A stretch of 64,000 bases of DNA, from the NCBI RefSeq assembly GCF_011605345.1, contig NZ_JAAOXM010000001.1:558001-622000 (forward strand). The letters are read 5' to 3'. The position numbers were made by a program, and so were the translations under genes. The notes beneath the pieces were generated by a model, which saw nothing but the letters and a program-made list of their open reading frames with translations, was not told the DNA's origin and ran no database searches. Every line of letters starts with the position of its first letter. Positions within the stretch are counted from its first letter, which is position 1. The DNA comes from Burkholderia sp. D-99 (lineage in GTDB: Bacteria; Pseudomonadota; Gammaproteobacteria; Burkholderiales; Burkholderiaceae). This document shows positions 1 through 8,361 of this stretch, one piece after another.

Positions 1-746
1 GCCGGCCGCTCGCCGCCGCCGTCGAGCCGCAGGTTCGCACCCGACGTGTACGACGCGTCGGGCGAGGCGAGGAACAGGCACGCGGACGCGACGTCGTCGG
101 GCGTCGCGAGCCGTCCGGCGGGAATCGTCGCGCGGATGGCGCCGAGCGCGTCGTCGCTGCCGTAGTGGCCTTCGGTGGCCGATTCGGTCTGCACGAGGCT
201 CGGGCTGATCGCGCACACGCGCACACGCGGCGCCCACTCGACCGCGAGCGATGTGACCGCATTGACGAGGCCGGCTTTCGCGGCACCGTACGCGGCCGTG
301 CCGGGCGACGGCCGTGACGCGCTGACGCTCGCGATGAACAGCATCACGCCGCCTTCGGGCTGCGGCTGCATGATCGCGTTCACGCGCTGCGCGAGCTGCA
401 GCGGCGCGATCAGGTTGAGCCGCACGATCGACTCGGTGAAGCGCGGCGACGCGTCGGCCGCGAGCGCAAACGGCGAGCCGCCCGCGTTGTTGACGAGCAC
501 ATCGAGGCCGCCGGCCGTATCGCGGATCGCCGCGAGCATCGCGTCGACCTGTTCGATGTCGCGCAGGTCGGCCGCGACGAACGCCGCCGTGCGGCCGCCG
601 GCCGCGGGCGGCGTGTCGGGCGCGCTGCGTCCGCAGACGAACACGCGCGCCCCCGCCGCGAGAAACCGTTCGGCGATGCGCCGCCCGATGCCCTTGGTGC
701 CGCCCGTCACGAGCACCGTCTTGCCGCTGTAGTCGAATCCGTTCAT
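1..746 (-). CDS. SDR family oxidoreductase, 3' end cut by window edge
   Basis: NAD(P)-dependent short-chain dehydrogenase. About 248 residues are visible, and only the last few are lost at the window edge. The N-terminus carries the nucleotide-binding motif TGGTKGIG (from residue 14), then NNAG, a serine in the IASVSAS stretch and the YGAAK catalytic Tyr/Lys pair. The visible end (SGANLRLDGGG) is the usual C-terminal strand of the family. The ATG at 744-746 is chosen because the nucleotide-binding motif then sits at the normal distance. It is transcribed away from the hydrolase-ETF operon, and 139 bp of shared upstream DNA separates them. Substrate unknown; classical SDRs act on alcohols or ketones of many kinds. 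Confidence 0.9.
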   Translation of the reverse strand, partial: MNGFDYSGKTVLVTGGTKGIGRRIAERFLAAGARVFVCGRSAPDTPPAAGGRTAAFVAADLRDIEQVDAMLAAIRDTAGGLDVLVNNAGGSPFALAADASPRFTESIVRLNLIAPLQLAQRVNAIMQPQPEGGVMLFIASVSASRPSPGTAAYGAAKAGLVNAVTSLAVEWAPRVRVCAISPSLVQTESATEGHYGSDDALGAIRATIPAGRLATPDDVASACLFLASPDASYTSGANLRLDGGGERP

Positions 747-885
747 CGTCAGCCTCCGTTTCGGTGGGCCGATGATAGGAAGAAGCGCGCGCGGCTTCGT
801 AGTCTGAAAGGATGATGCCGTCCGGCGCCGGCGGCGCAATCATCGTGGCCAGGCATCCATCGAACGACGAAGGAGACAACCCGCG

Positions 886-1722
886 ATGACGATCCCCATG
901 ACGCCGCCGGCCGGCATCTTCACCGACGTACCGGGCGGCTTGCGCCTGCACCATTACGAGGCGGGCGAAGGCCGGCCCGTGGTGTTCATCCACGGCAGCG
1001 GCCCGGGTGCCAGCGGTTTCAGCAATTTCAAGCACAACGTGCCCGCATTCGCGGCGGCCGGCTATCGCGCGATCGTCGTCGACCTGCCCGGCTACGGGCA
1101 GTCGTCGAAGCCGTCCGACGTCGCCTATACGCTCGATTTCTTCGTCGGCGCGCTGCATGCGCAACTGAACGCGCTCGGGATCGGGCCGGCCGTGCTGCTC
1201 GGCAATTCGCTCGGCGGCGCGATCGCACTCAAGTACGCGCTCGACTACCCGGACGAAGTCGACGGGCTGATCATGATGGCGCCGGGCGGTGTGGAGGATC
1301 GCGACACCTATTTCCGGATGGAGGGCATCCAGCGGATGGTGAAGCTGTTCACCAATCGCCAGATGAATGACGACACGATGCGCGAACTGCTGACGCTGCT
1401 CGTGCACGATCCGGCGATCGTCACCGATGCGCTCGTCGCCGAGCGGATGAAGGTGTGCGTCGAACAGCCGACCGAAGTGCTCGCGACGATGAGCGTGCCG
1501 AACCTGACCGACGCGCTTGGCGACCTGCGCAGCCCGGTGCTGGGATTCTGGGGCACGGACGACCGTTTCAATCCGGTCGGCGGCGCGCTGAAATTCCTCG
1601 AACACTGTCGTGACGCGCGCTTCGTGCTGATGAACCGGTGCGGCCACTGGGTGATGGTGGAACACGCCGACTATTTCAATCGGGAATGCCTCGATTTTCT
1701 TGCGACGCGGAATACGCGATAA
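886..1722 (+). CDS. Alpha/beta hydrolase, meta-cleavage-product hydrolase type
   Basis: Serine hydrolase of 278 residues. HGSGPGASG (from residue 36) is the oxyanion-hole segment seen in carbon-carbon hydrolases such as BphD and HsaD. The nucleophile is Ser108 in GNSLGG. The acid is probably in the WGTDDRFNP stretch, and the base is the His of CGHWVMVEH. An AAGGAGA ribosome site precedes the ATG. It is the first gene of a co-directional run with an SDR, etfB, etfA and a carbonic-anhydrase-like gene, which points to catabolism of a ring compound or an ester. The C-C hydrolase assignment rests on motif resemblance; a plain esterase is possible. Confidence 0.88.
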   Translation: MTIPMTPPAGIFTDVPGGLRLHHYEAGEGRPVVFIHGSGPGASGFSNFKHNVPAFAAAGYRAIVVDLPGYGQSSKPSDVAYTLDFFVGALHAQLNALGIGPAVLLGNSLGGAIALKYALDYPDEVDGLIMMAPGGVEDRDTYFRMEGIQRMVKLFTNRQMNDDTMRELLTLLVHDPAIVTDALVAERMKVCVEQPTEVLATMSVPNLTDALGDLRSPVLGFWGTDDRFNPVGGALKFLEHCRDARFVLMNRCGHWVMVEHADYFNRECLDFLATRNTR

Positions 1723-1788
1723 CGCCGGATGCCCTTGAAGGCCTGCCCCGATGCGGGCGGCCTGTCTGAACACATACATGGAGACACC

Positions 1789-2577
1789 ATGAAACTCATC
1801 GAAGACCTGTTCGACCTGCGCGGCAAGGTGGCCGCGATCACCGGCGGCGCGCGCGGCATCGGCGCGGAGACGGCACGTACGCTGGCTGCAGCCGGCGCGA
1901 GCGTGGCCATTCTCGACGTGCTGTCGCAACCGGCGGAAGCGCTGGTCGAGGAAATTTGCGCGCAAGGCGGCCAGGCCGCATTCTGGTCGCTCGACGTGAC
2001 GCAGGAAGCCGATGTGTCGCGCGTGTTCGGCGAGATCGTCGCGCGCTTCGGGCGCCTCGACGTGCTCGTGAACAACGCGGGCATCGAAGGCCACAACGTG
2101 CCGACGCACGAGCTGACGCTCGCGCAATGGCAGCGCGTGCAGGACGTGAACGTGAACGGCGTGTTCCTGTGCACGCGTGCCGCGATTCCGTATATCGACG
2201 CGGCCGGCGGCGGCTCGATCGTGAACCTGTCGTCGATGTACGGGATCGTCGGCGGGCCGGACGTTCCCGCGTATCACGCGTCGAAGGCCGCGGTACGGAT
2301 GATGGCGAAGGTCGACGCGATGCTGTACGCGGCGAAGAACATCCGTGCGAACTCGGTGCATCCCGGCTATATCCGCACGCCGATGCTCGAGGAAGCGTTC
2401 CGCCAGATGGGGCAGGACCCCGACAATGTCTTCGGTTATCTGCAGACGCACGTGCCGATGGCGAAGATCGGCAGCCCGCGCGACATCGCGGCCGGCATCC
2501 TGTATCTCGTGTCGCCGGCAGGCCGTTACGTGACGGGTGCCGAGCTCGTGATCGACGGCGGTTATACCGCGCGCTGA
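1789..2577 (+). CDS. SDR family oxidoreductase
   Basis: Classical short-chain dehydrogenase of 262 residues. It shows TGGARGIG near the N-terminus, the NNAG motif, SSMYG with the catalytic Ser, and YHASK with the catalytic Tyr and Lys. The C-terminus ends in [14 protein letters not shown], typical of SDRs that make tetramers. The frame is open further upstream to 1729, but the ATG at 1789 gives the normal family length and follows a GGAGA element. It lies 66 bp after the hydrolase gene and 32 bp before etfB, so it is probably one transcript with them. It probably oxidises a hydroxyl on the same substrate that the hydrolase handles (inference). Confidence 0.9.
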   Translation: MKLIEDLFDLRGKVAAITGGARGIGAETARTLAAAGASVAILDVLSQPAEALVEEICAQGGQAAFWSLDVTQEADVSRVFGEIVARFGRLDVLVNNAGIEGHNVPTHELTLAQWQRVQDVNVNGVFLCTRAAIPYIDAAGGGSIVNLSSMYGIVGGPDVPAYHASKAAVRMMAKVDAMLYAAKNIRANSVHPGYIRTPMLEEAFRQMGQDPDNVFGYLQTHVPMAKIGSPRDIAAGILYLVSPAGRYVTGAELVIDGGYTAR

Positions 2578-2609
2578 CGCGGCTTTCGCACCACAAGGGA
2601 GACGCGCAG

Positions 2610-3359
2610 TTGAAAGTGCTCGTGGCAGTGAAACGCGTGGTCGACGCGAACGTGAAGGTCGGCGTGAAATCCGACCGGACCGGCGTCGACATCGCGAACG
2701 TGAAGATGTCGATGAACCCGTTCGACGAGATCGCGGTGGAAGAGGCCGTGCGGTTGAAGGAAGCGGGTGTCGTGACCGAAGTGGTCGCCGTGTCGGTCGG
2801 CGTCGCGCAGGCGCAGGAAACGCTGCGCACGGCGCTGGCGATCGGTGCGGACCGCGCGATCCTCGTGGAATCGAACGACGGTGTCGAGCCGCTGGGTGTC
2901 GCGAAGGTGTTGAAGGCGCTGGTCGACAAGGAACAACCGTCGCTCGTGATCCTCGGCAAGCAGGCGATCGACGACGATTCGAACCAGACCGGGCAGATGC
3001 TGGCTGCGCTGGCGGGTTTGCCGCAGGCGACGTTCGCGTCGAAGGTGGTGATTGCCGACGGCCGTGCGACGGTCGCGCGCGAAGTCGACGGTGGCGCGGA
3101 AACGCTGTCGCTTCAACTGCCCGCAGTCGTGACGACGGACCTGCGCCTGAACGAGCCGCGCTACGTGACGCTGCCGAACATCATGAAGGCGAAGAAGAAG
3201 CCGCTGGAAACCGTGAAGCCCGACGAGCTCGGCGTGGACGTGACACCGCGCCTGAAGGTGCTCAAGGTGAACGAGCCGCCGAAGCGCGCGGCCGGCGTGA
3301 AGGTGCCGGACGTGCAAGCGCTGGTGGGGAAGCTGAAGAACGAAGCCAAGGTGCTGTAA
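2610..3359 (+). CDS. etfB: Electron transfer flavoprotein beta subunit
   Basis: Small subunit of the ETF heterodimer, which takes electrons from acyl-CoA and other flavoprotein dehydrogenases and passes them to ETF-quinone oxidoreductase. The 249-residue product matches the family length and starts [31 protein letters not shown] and [12 protein letters not shown] are hallmark ETF-beta segments that bind AMP. The start is a TTG at 2610, placed by an AAGGGAG ribosome site just upstream; the longer open frame (from 1956) runs antisense-like through the SDR gene and is not used. It precedes etfA by 16 bp. It is probably a paralogue of the housekeeping etfB, reserved for this operon (inference). 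Confidence 0.95.
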   Translation: MKVLVAVKRVVDANVKVGVKSDRTGVDIANVKMSMNPFDEIAVEEAVRLKEAGVVTEVVAVSVGVAQAQETLRTALAIGADRAILVESNDGVEPLGVAKVLKALVDKEQPSLVILGKQAIDDDSNQTGQMLAALAGLPQATFASKVVIADGRATVAREVDGGAETLSLQLPAVVTTDLRLNEPRYVTLPNIMKAKKKPLETVKPDELGVDVTPRLKVLKVNEPPKRAAGVKVPDVQALVGKLKNEAKVL

Positions 3360-3375
3360 CAGGGAGCGCAAGGAA

Positions 3376-4347
3376 ATGACGATTCTGGTGATTGCGGAGT
3401 ACGACGCCCCGAAGGAAGCCCCCTTGGCGGGCAACGCGTCGATCAAGGCCGCGACGCTGAGTGCCGTCGCTGCCGCACAGGCGCTCAATGCTGCGGGCGG
3501 CGGCGACGTTCATGTGCTCGTCGCGGGGCACGGCGCGCAAGCGGCGGCCGATGCCGCGGCGAAGATCGGTGGGGTGTCGAAAGTGCTGCTGGCCGACGCA
3601 CCCCAGCTCGCTGACGGTCTTGCCGAGAACGTCGAAGCGACGGTGATGAGCATTGCGAACGGCTACTCGCACATCGTTGCGCCGGCCACCGCCTACGGCA
3701 AGAACATCGCGCCGCGTATCGCCGCGAAGCTGGACGTCGCACAGATCTCCGAGATCACGGCGGTGGTGTCGGCCGATACGTTCGAGCGCCCGATCTACGC
3801 GGGCAACGCGATCGCGACGGTACAGTCGAGCGACCCGGTCAAGGTCATCACGGTGCGTGCGACGGGTTTCGATCCGGTGGCCGCCGTGGGCGGCGGCGCA
3901 TCGGTCGAGAAAATCGAAGCGGCGGCCGATGCCGGCAAGTCGCAGTTCGTGAGCCGTGAAGTGACGAAGCTGGATCGTCCGGAACTCACGAGCGCGAAGA
4001 TCATCGTGTCGGGCGGTCGTGGCCTGGGCAGCGGCGAGAACTATACGAAGGTGCTGGAGCCGCTGGCCGACAAGCTGAGCGCGGCGCTCGGTGCGTCGCG
4101 CGCGGCAGTCGACGCCGGCTACGTGCCCAACGACTACCAGGTCGGCCAGACCGGCAAGATCGTTGCACCGCAGCTGTACATCGCGGTCGGTATCTCGGGG
4201 GCGATCCAGCATCTGGCCGGCATGAAGGATTCGAAGGTGATCGTCGCGATCAACAAGGATCCGGAGGCGCCGATCTTCAGCGTGGCCGACTACGGTGTCG
4301 TCGGCGACCTGTTCACGCTCGTGCCGGAAGCGGTCGCGGCGCTCTGA
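3376..4347 (+). CDS. etfA: Electron transfer flavoprotein alpha subunit
   Basis: Large ETF subunit, 323 residues, carrying the FAD. The N-terminal domain begins [10 protein letters not shown]. The C-terminal FAD domain has the [12 protein letters not shown] motif starting near Ser212, then [31 protein letters not shown] and NKDPEAPIF, all diagnostic of EtfA. An AGGAA ribosome site sits before the ATG. The downstream gene starts two bases after this stop codon, so translation is probably coupled. Its presence implies that some flavoprotein dehydrogenase uses this ETF; none lies in this operon, so that partner must be encoded elsewhere. Confidence 0.96.
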   Translation: MTILVIAEYDAPKEAPLAGNASIKAATLSAVAAAQALNAAGGGDVHVLVAGHGAQAAADAAAKIGGVSKVLLADAPQLADGLAENVEATVMSIANGYSHIVAPATAYGKNIAPRIAAKLDVAQISEITAVVSADTFERPIYAGNAIATVQSSDPVKVITVRATGFDPVAAVGGGASVEKIEAAADAGKSQFVSREVTKLDRPELTSAKIIVSGGRGLGSGENYTKVLEPLADKLSAALGASRAAVDAGYVPNDYQVGQTGKIVAPQLYIAVGISGAIQHLAGMKDSKVIVAINKDPEAPIFSVADYGVVGDLFTLVPEAVAAL

Positions 4348-4349
4348 CG

Positions 4350-4877
4350 ATGCCGCTGTTCGAATTCAACGGGATGCGGCCGCGCGTCGATCCGTCCGCG
4401 TACGTCGACCCGAGCGCGGTCGTGATCGGCGACGTGACGATCGGCGCGCGCTGCTACATCGGCCCGCATGCGAGCCTGCGCGGCGACTTCGGCGCGATCG
4501 TCGTCGCAGACGGCAGCAACGTGCAGGACGGCTGCGTGCTGCATGTCGGGATCGGTGAGACGTGCCGGCTCGGCGTCAACAGCCACGTCGGCCACGGCGC
4601 GATCGTGCATGGCGCGACACTCGAACCCGATACGATGATCGGGATGAATGCGGTCGTGATGGACGGCGCGACCATCGGCGCCACGACGATCGTCGCCGCG
4701 TGCGCGTTCGTGAAGGCCGGCTACGACGTGCCGCGCGGCGTGCTGCTCGCGGGCATGCCGGGGCGCGTCGTGCGGCGGCTGAGCGACGCGGAGATCGAAG
4801 CGAAGGCGAACGGCACGCGGATTTATCAGCAACTGGCGGCGGATTGCCTGAGAACGATCAGGCGGATCGACGGGTGA
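4350..4877 (+). CDS. Gamma carbonic anhydrase / PaaY-like hexapeptide protein
   Basis: Left-handed beta-helix protein of 175 residues built from hexapeptide repeats (for example VVIGDVTIGARCYIG). His65, His79, His82 and His87 lie in the region where gamma carbonic anhydrases bind zinc between subunits. The family includes PaaY, a thioesterase that clears dead-end CoA esters in phenylacetate catabolism, and YrdA/CaiE. The gene starts two bases after the etfA stop, which ties it to the ETF operon and favours a CoA-ester housekeeping role over CO2 hydration (inference). The substrate cannot be told from the sequence. Confidence 0.88.
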   Translation: MPLFEFNGMRPRVDPSAYVDPSAVVIGDVTIGARCYIGPHASLRGDFGAIVVADGSNVQDGCVLHVGIGETCRLGVNSHVGHGAIVHGATLEPDTMIGMNAVVMDGATIGATTIVAACAFVKAGYDVPRGVLLAGMPGRVVRRLSDAEIEAKANGTRIYQQLAADCLRTIRRIDG

Positions 4878-4975
4878 GCCGCGGGCGTCCGGGCGGGCCG
4901 GGATGGGACGGATTGCCGGGCAGGTTGCCGTTGCCGTAAGATCGTCGCAGGCTTTCCCACCGGCATCCGCGTCAC

Positions 4976-5224
4976 ATGAAAAAGAACGTCCGTTTTCGGC
5001 TCACAGTCATTGCGTCGGCTTTTGCCGTCTGCAGCGTTTATATGCACATCCAGCAGTTCATCAGTGGCTGCGTGTGGGTCAGGGGCCATCAGCGCTGCAG
5101 TTTCGAAAACAGCACGAATTTCGAAGGCTGGATGGATCTCGATCTGATGATCGCCTGCTGCTGGGTCGCCGCGGCGGTGGTGGGCTGGATTTCCGTCGTG
5201 CAGGCCGCGAAGAAGCCGGGTTGA
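4976..5224 (+). CDS. Small two-helix membrane protein, unknown
   Basis: An 82-residue protein not recognised as a named family. It has a basic N-terminus (MKKNVRFR), a hydrophobic stretch at about residues 8-25, a middle section with two cysteines and polar residues, and a second hydrophobic stretch at about 55-76 ending in AAKKPG. This suggests an inner-membrane protein with a short periplasmic loop. It lies alone, 98 bp after the ETF operon. Good codon use and the membrane pattern support a real gene; its function is unknown. Confidence 0.65.
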   Translation: MKKNVRFRLTVIASAFAVCSVYMHIQQFISGCVWVRGHQRCSFENSTNFEGWMDLDLMIACCWVAAAVVGWISVVQAAKKPG

Positions 5225-5468
5225 CGGTTGACGCTTTTTTCACGCGAAACCGGTCGCTGTCAATCCGTGACAACGATCATCTGTGCGGCGCCGTCGCGCG
5301 CTGCGTCGTCCGCGATCGACGGGCATGTGCTGCTGGCCGGTGAGGTCTTGGCGATCCTGGGCGAGACGAGCGGCTGACGGGGCTGCGGCTGCGGCCGACG
5401 TTGTGCCTTTTCCTGCCGTGCCGGGATAATAATCCGGCGTCGCGCACGCTGCGCGAGGGGAGGCTCCC

Positions 5469-5768
5469 ATGCAATTTCCGACGGGATCGGTGGTCGCGCT
5501 CAGTTCGGCCGCCGCGACGATGTTTTCGATGGGCATGCTGTTTCTCGGCTACTGGGGATTGCACGAGCCGCTGCCGTGGCGGTTCGGCGACTACGTCGTG
5601 ATCGTGCCGGCACTGGCCGGCTTCGCGTGCCTCGTCAGCGTGCCGTTTCTCGCGACATCGCCGATGAAAGCACCCGACGACGAGTCGCGGATGTTCGTCG
5701 CGCGACGCGTGTTTCTGTGCGGCGCGGGCGCGGTGTGGTGCGCGATCGTCGCGTCGCTGTTCGCGTGA
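5469..5768 (+). CDS. Small membrane protein, unknown
   Basis: A 99-residue hydrophobic protein with three probable membrane helices (about residues 9-33, 41-60 and 76-98) and a short charged loop, KAPDDESR, between the second and third. A GAGGGGAGG ribosome site lies just before the ATG. No family recognised. It stands alone between another small membrane gene and a cupin gene on the other strand. Confidence 0.65.
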   Translation: MQFPTGSVVALSSAAATMFSMGMLFLGYWGLHEPLPWRFGDYVVIVPALAGFACLVSVPFLATSPMKAPDDESRMFVARRVFLCGAGAVWCAIVASLFA

Positions 5769-6145
5769 GGTTCGTGCGGGATGCGGGTGAGCGGGCGCTC
5801 GCCGGTGCGGCTCTGTGGGCGCGTGTCGAAACGTCTTGCATGAGCGCTGAAAGCACGGTTTTCATGCGTCGATTCGGCCGCCATGGCGGCTTCGATTTCC
5901 CCGGTGCCGTGCACTGGAACGATGGCGTTCAAGGTCGCCGACGCTGCCACGATTCGGCCCTTTCATGGGGGCGACGAGGTCAGGGTTCGGGGGAAAGCGT
6001 CGATGGCGTGCTCACGATCGTGAAGCTCGCGAATCTCGCAAATCTCGCGAAACGGGCGTAATCGACGAGCGGGTGAGGCGAGCGGGATCGTCGGATGCCG
6101 GGTGATGTCCGGTCTTTTCCGATCTTGCGTCGACCGATGCGTGCG
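5769..6145. other. Gene-free stretch of 377 bp
   Basis: No gene could be supported here. Overlapping frames are open on both strands, as expected at this GC content, but none has a ribosome site or family resemblance. The only visible structure is three near-identical 9-bp units (consensus AANCTCGCR) at about 6021-6049. The stretch separates two convergent genes. Confidence 0.5.
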
Positions 6146-6610
6146 TCACGCAGGGATGGTGCCGAAATCCACGAAGACCTTGTTGGCCCCCGCCTTGTAC
6201 AGCCGCTTGCCGAGCTTCGGATAGTCGCACACGTCGTGCTCCGGCCGGTCGCCCGCCACGAGATAGACCAGCGGCAGATCGCCGGTGTTCAGCATCGTGT
6301 GCGCGGCGCCGCCGCGCGGAAATCCCATGAAGTCGCCCGGGCCGATTGCATGCGTGTGGCCATCGATGATTGCTTCGCCGGTTCCCGAAAGGACGTAGAC
6401 GCATTCTTCCGCGTAGAGATGCCGGTGGTATTCGGTGGATTCGTGTCCGGGCATCAAGGTCATCAGATGGACGCCGAGTTGCGTCAGCCCGGTTGCGTCG
6501 CCAAGCGAGCGCTTCAGGCGGACGGCATTGTCGTTCAACGGATGGACGGACTGTTCCGCTTCCATCGCTGCGATGTCGGCGGCTTTCAGCACTTCACGCG
6601 GGGTGTTCAT
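6146..6610 (-). CDS. Cupin-domain protein
   Basis: Single-domain cupin of 154 residues. The metal-binding first motif is visible as His62, His64 and Glu68/Glu69 (YHRHLYAEE), and the second has His104 after the PGDFMGFPRG turn. VYVLSGTGEAIIDG is the standard strand between them. The ATG at 6608-6610 follows an AAAGGAGAG ribosome site and removes a 55-codon upstream extension. Such proteins are often sugar isomerases, dioxygenases or ligand sensors; the sequence does not decide. It stands alone, divergent from the collagen-like lipoprotein gene. Confidence 0.88.
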   Translation of the reverse strand: MNTPREVLKAADIAAMEAEQSVHPLNDNAVRLKRSLGDATGLTQLGVHLMTLMPGHESTEYHRHLYAEECVYVLSGTGEAIIDGHTHAIGPGDFMGFPRGGAAHTMLNTGDLPLVYLVAGDRPEHDVCDYPKLGKRLYKAGANKVFVDFGTIPA

Positions 6611-6961
6611 CGTCTCTCCTTTCCGGGAATCGGGGCGCCAGTTGTACCGCGAGTGTGAATTATGGGGGCGGGTGTCGGCGAAAGCATCGTTACGCGCGCT
6701 TGAATGATGGCGACAGGGGCAGGGCTGCTTCGTTCGCTGGGCGATGCTACGTAACGCAGGGGCCGCGTTACGCACGCGTTACCCGGGACGCGCGGCTTGA
6801 GCGCGGCTGGAAGGTTGGGTACGGATGCCACGCGTCGCGCCCTGGGCGGCCGTTGAGAGGCTGCAGTCCGGGGAGTGTGTGAAGTCGACGTTGATGCCGA
6901 TCGCAATGGCACGATAGCTGCTTGTCGGGATGATCGAGCTAAAAAGCGAACGGGGGCTTCC
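6611..6961. other. Divergent intergenic region with an inverted repeat
   Basis: The 351-bp region between the cupin gene (leftward) and the lipoprotein gene (rightward) must hold both promoters. An inverted repeat CGTAACGC / GCGTTACG lies at 6750-6757 and 6765-6772 with a 7-bp spacer, followed by another CGCGTTAC half site at about 6775. It may be an operator. No protein gene is supported. Confidence 0.4.
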
Positions 6962-8248
6962 ATGCAGAATCATTTCATCAAGGCGAACGTTGCACTGGCC
7001 GCCATTGCCGCGGCTTGCGCGCTGGCCGCGTGCGGCGGCAGCGATGTTACGGCGCCGACGCCGAGTGGTAACAACATCGGAACGAGTACGAGTGGGACCA
7101 GCGGCACGAGCGGAACCAGTGGCACAAGTGGCACAAGTGGCACAAGTGGCACAAGTGGCACAAGTGGCACAAGTGGCACAAGTGGAACCAGTGGAACCAG
7201 CGGAACCAGCGGAACCAGCGGAACCAGCGGAACCAGTGGCACAAGCGGAACCAGTGGCACAAGCGGAACCAGTGGCACGAGCGGGACCAGTGGCACAAGC
7301 GGAACCAGTGGCACGAGCGGGACCAGTGGCACGAGCGGAACCAGTGGCACGAGCGGAACCGGCGGCACAAGCGGAACCAGCGGCACCCCCGGCACGAACG
7401 GCATCATCAGCTCGGTCGGCTCGGTCGTCACCGATGTGGGCGTCACGATCGCCGGCGCAAGCCCTCCGGGCGGAACCAAGGGCGTGACCACCGGGCTTGC
7501 CAACACGGTCACCGGCGCCGGCACGCTCATCCGCGATACGTCGAACGCGGTGAGCAACGGCATCGGTCAGATGGGCTTCACGACGAACCCGGTCGGCGCG
7601 ACAGTCGCCGGCCTCGGCACGATCGTCGGCTCGACCGGTAATCCGGTCAGCGGTCTCGCCGACACGGTGAAGGCGCTCGGCTCCGGCCCGCTGTCGCCGC
7701 TGGCGCCGCTCACGACGCCGGTCGGCGGCCTGCTCGACACGGTGGCCGGCGGTCTGAAGTCGGGCGGCACGATGCTCGGCTCGTCGCTGTCGTCGGGCCC
7801 GGTCCAGCAGGCGACGCAGGCACTCAGCACGGCGATCACGCCGCTCGTGACGACAGCCGGCCAGCTCACACAACAGGTCGGCACCGCAACCGGCCTCGGC
7901 CAGCCGGTCGCCGGCCTGCTCGGGCAAATCGGCGGGGCAATCACGTCGGCCGGATGGAAGGTGACATCGGCGTCGCCGCAGCCGGTCGTGAGCGGTGTCG
8001 GTGAACTCGTCCGTGCGGTCGGCAATACGGTGACCAACGTGGGCGGGCTCGTGAACCCGAGCGGTGCGAACGGCGCGGTGCCGGTTGCGGGCCTGGTGAC
8101 GAGCGTGGTCGGCGGTATTCCGGCGACCGTACACGGCGGCTCCGCGACCGGCACGGGCGGCGGCAACCCGTTGGGCGCGCTCGGCAATCCGCTCGCGCCG
8201 GTGACGTCGCTGGTGGGCGGCCTGCTCGGCGGCGTGGCCGGCAAATAA
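6962..8248 (+). CDS. Collagen-like triplet-repeat lipoprotein
   Basis: Predicted outer-surface lipoprotein of 428 residues. A signal peptide of about 22 residues ends in a lipobox, LAAC, with the lipidated Cys followed by GGSD. A linker leads into 34 consecutive Gly-Thr-Xaa triplets (31 of them GTS). The remaining 280 residues are Gly/Ala/Val/Thr-rich, low in charge, and contain repeated GLxxTVxxLG-like segments. Burkholderia are known to encode collagen-like (Bucl) proteins with such triplets; I infer this is one. Unlike most collagens it has almost no Pro in the triplets (one GTP), so triple-helix stability would depend on Thr. The ATG at 6962 is chosen because the signal peptide starts there. 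Confidence 0.88.
   Translation: MQNHFIKANVALAAIAAACALAACGGSDVTAPTPSGNNIGTSTSGTSGTSGTSGTSGTSGTSGTSGTSGTSGTSGTSGTSGTSGTSGTSGTSGTSGTSGTSGTSGTSGTSGTSGTSGTSGTSGTSGTSGTSGTGGTSGTSGTPGTNGIISSVGSVVTDVGVTIAGASPPGGTKGVTTGLANTVTGAGTLIRDTSNAVSNGIGQMGFTTNPVGATVAGLGTIVGSTGNPVSGLADTVKALGSGPLSPLAPLTTPVGGLLDTVAGGLKSGGTMLGSSLSSGPVQQATQALSTAITPLVTTAGQLTQQVGTATGLGQPVAGLLGQIGGAITSAGWKVTSASPQPVVSGVGELVRAVGNTVTNVGGLVNPSGANGAVPVAGLVTSVVGGIPATVHGGSATGTGGGNPLGALGNPLAPVTSLVGGLLGGVAGK
7094..7399 (+). repeat. 9-bp triplet-codon repeat array (34 units) inside the lipoprotein gene
   Basis: Thirty-four in-frame 9-bp units coding Gly-Thr-Xaa. Seven identical units GGCACAAGT run in tandem at 7121-7183; elsewhere GGAACCAGC, GGAACCAGT and GGCACGAGC alternate in 18-bp pairs. 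Because the unit is a multiple of three, slippage would lengthen or shorten the stalk without a frameshift. The repeat also keeps other frames open on both strands, which produces spurious antisense ORFs. Confidence 0.95.
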
Positions 8249-8294
8249 CCGATCGGCGCCGAACGTCGCACAGGCAGCGGTGCCCAATGACCCG

Positions 8295-8351
8295 GGAGAC
8301 GGCTTCAAAAAAGTTGCATGGCGACTGTCAACTTTTGCGCAAGCCGTCTCC
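8295..8351. terminator. Nested hairpin between convergent genes
   Basis: An outer perfect 11-bp stem (GGAGACGGCTT at 8295-8305 with AAGCCGTCTCC at 8341-8351) encloses an inner 8-bp stem (AAAAGTTG at 8309-8316 with CAACTTTT at 8329-8336). It lies between the stop codons of two convergent genes, so it probably serves as a bidirectional terminator. Confidence 0.65.
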
Positions 8352-8361
8352 TGGCTTCACC

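Noticed and set aside
6779..8308. Long minus-strand frame (509 codons) and a second one (6970-7563) across the collagen-like gene
   Set aside because: The 9-bp repeat keeps all frames open; the products are simple repeats such as VPLVPL and have no ribosome site. The plus-strand frame has a signal peptide and lipobox.
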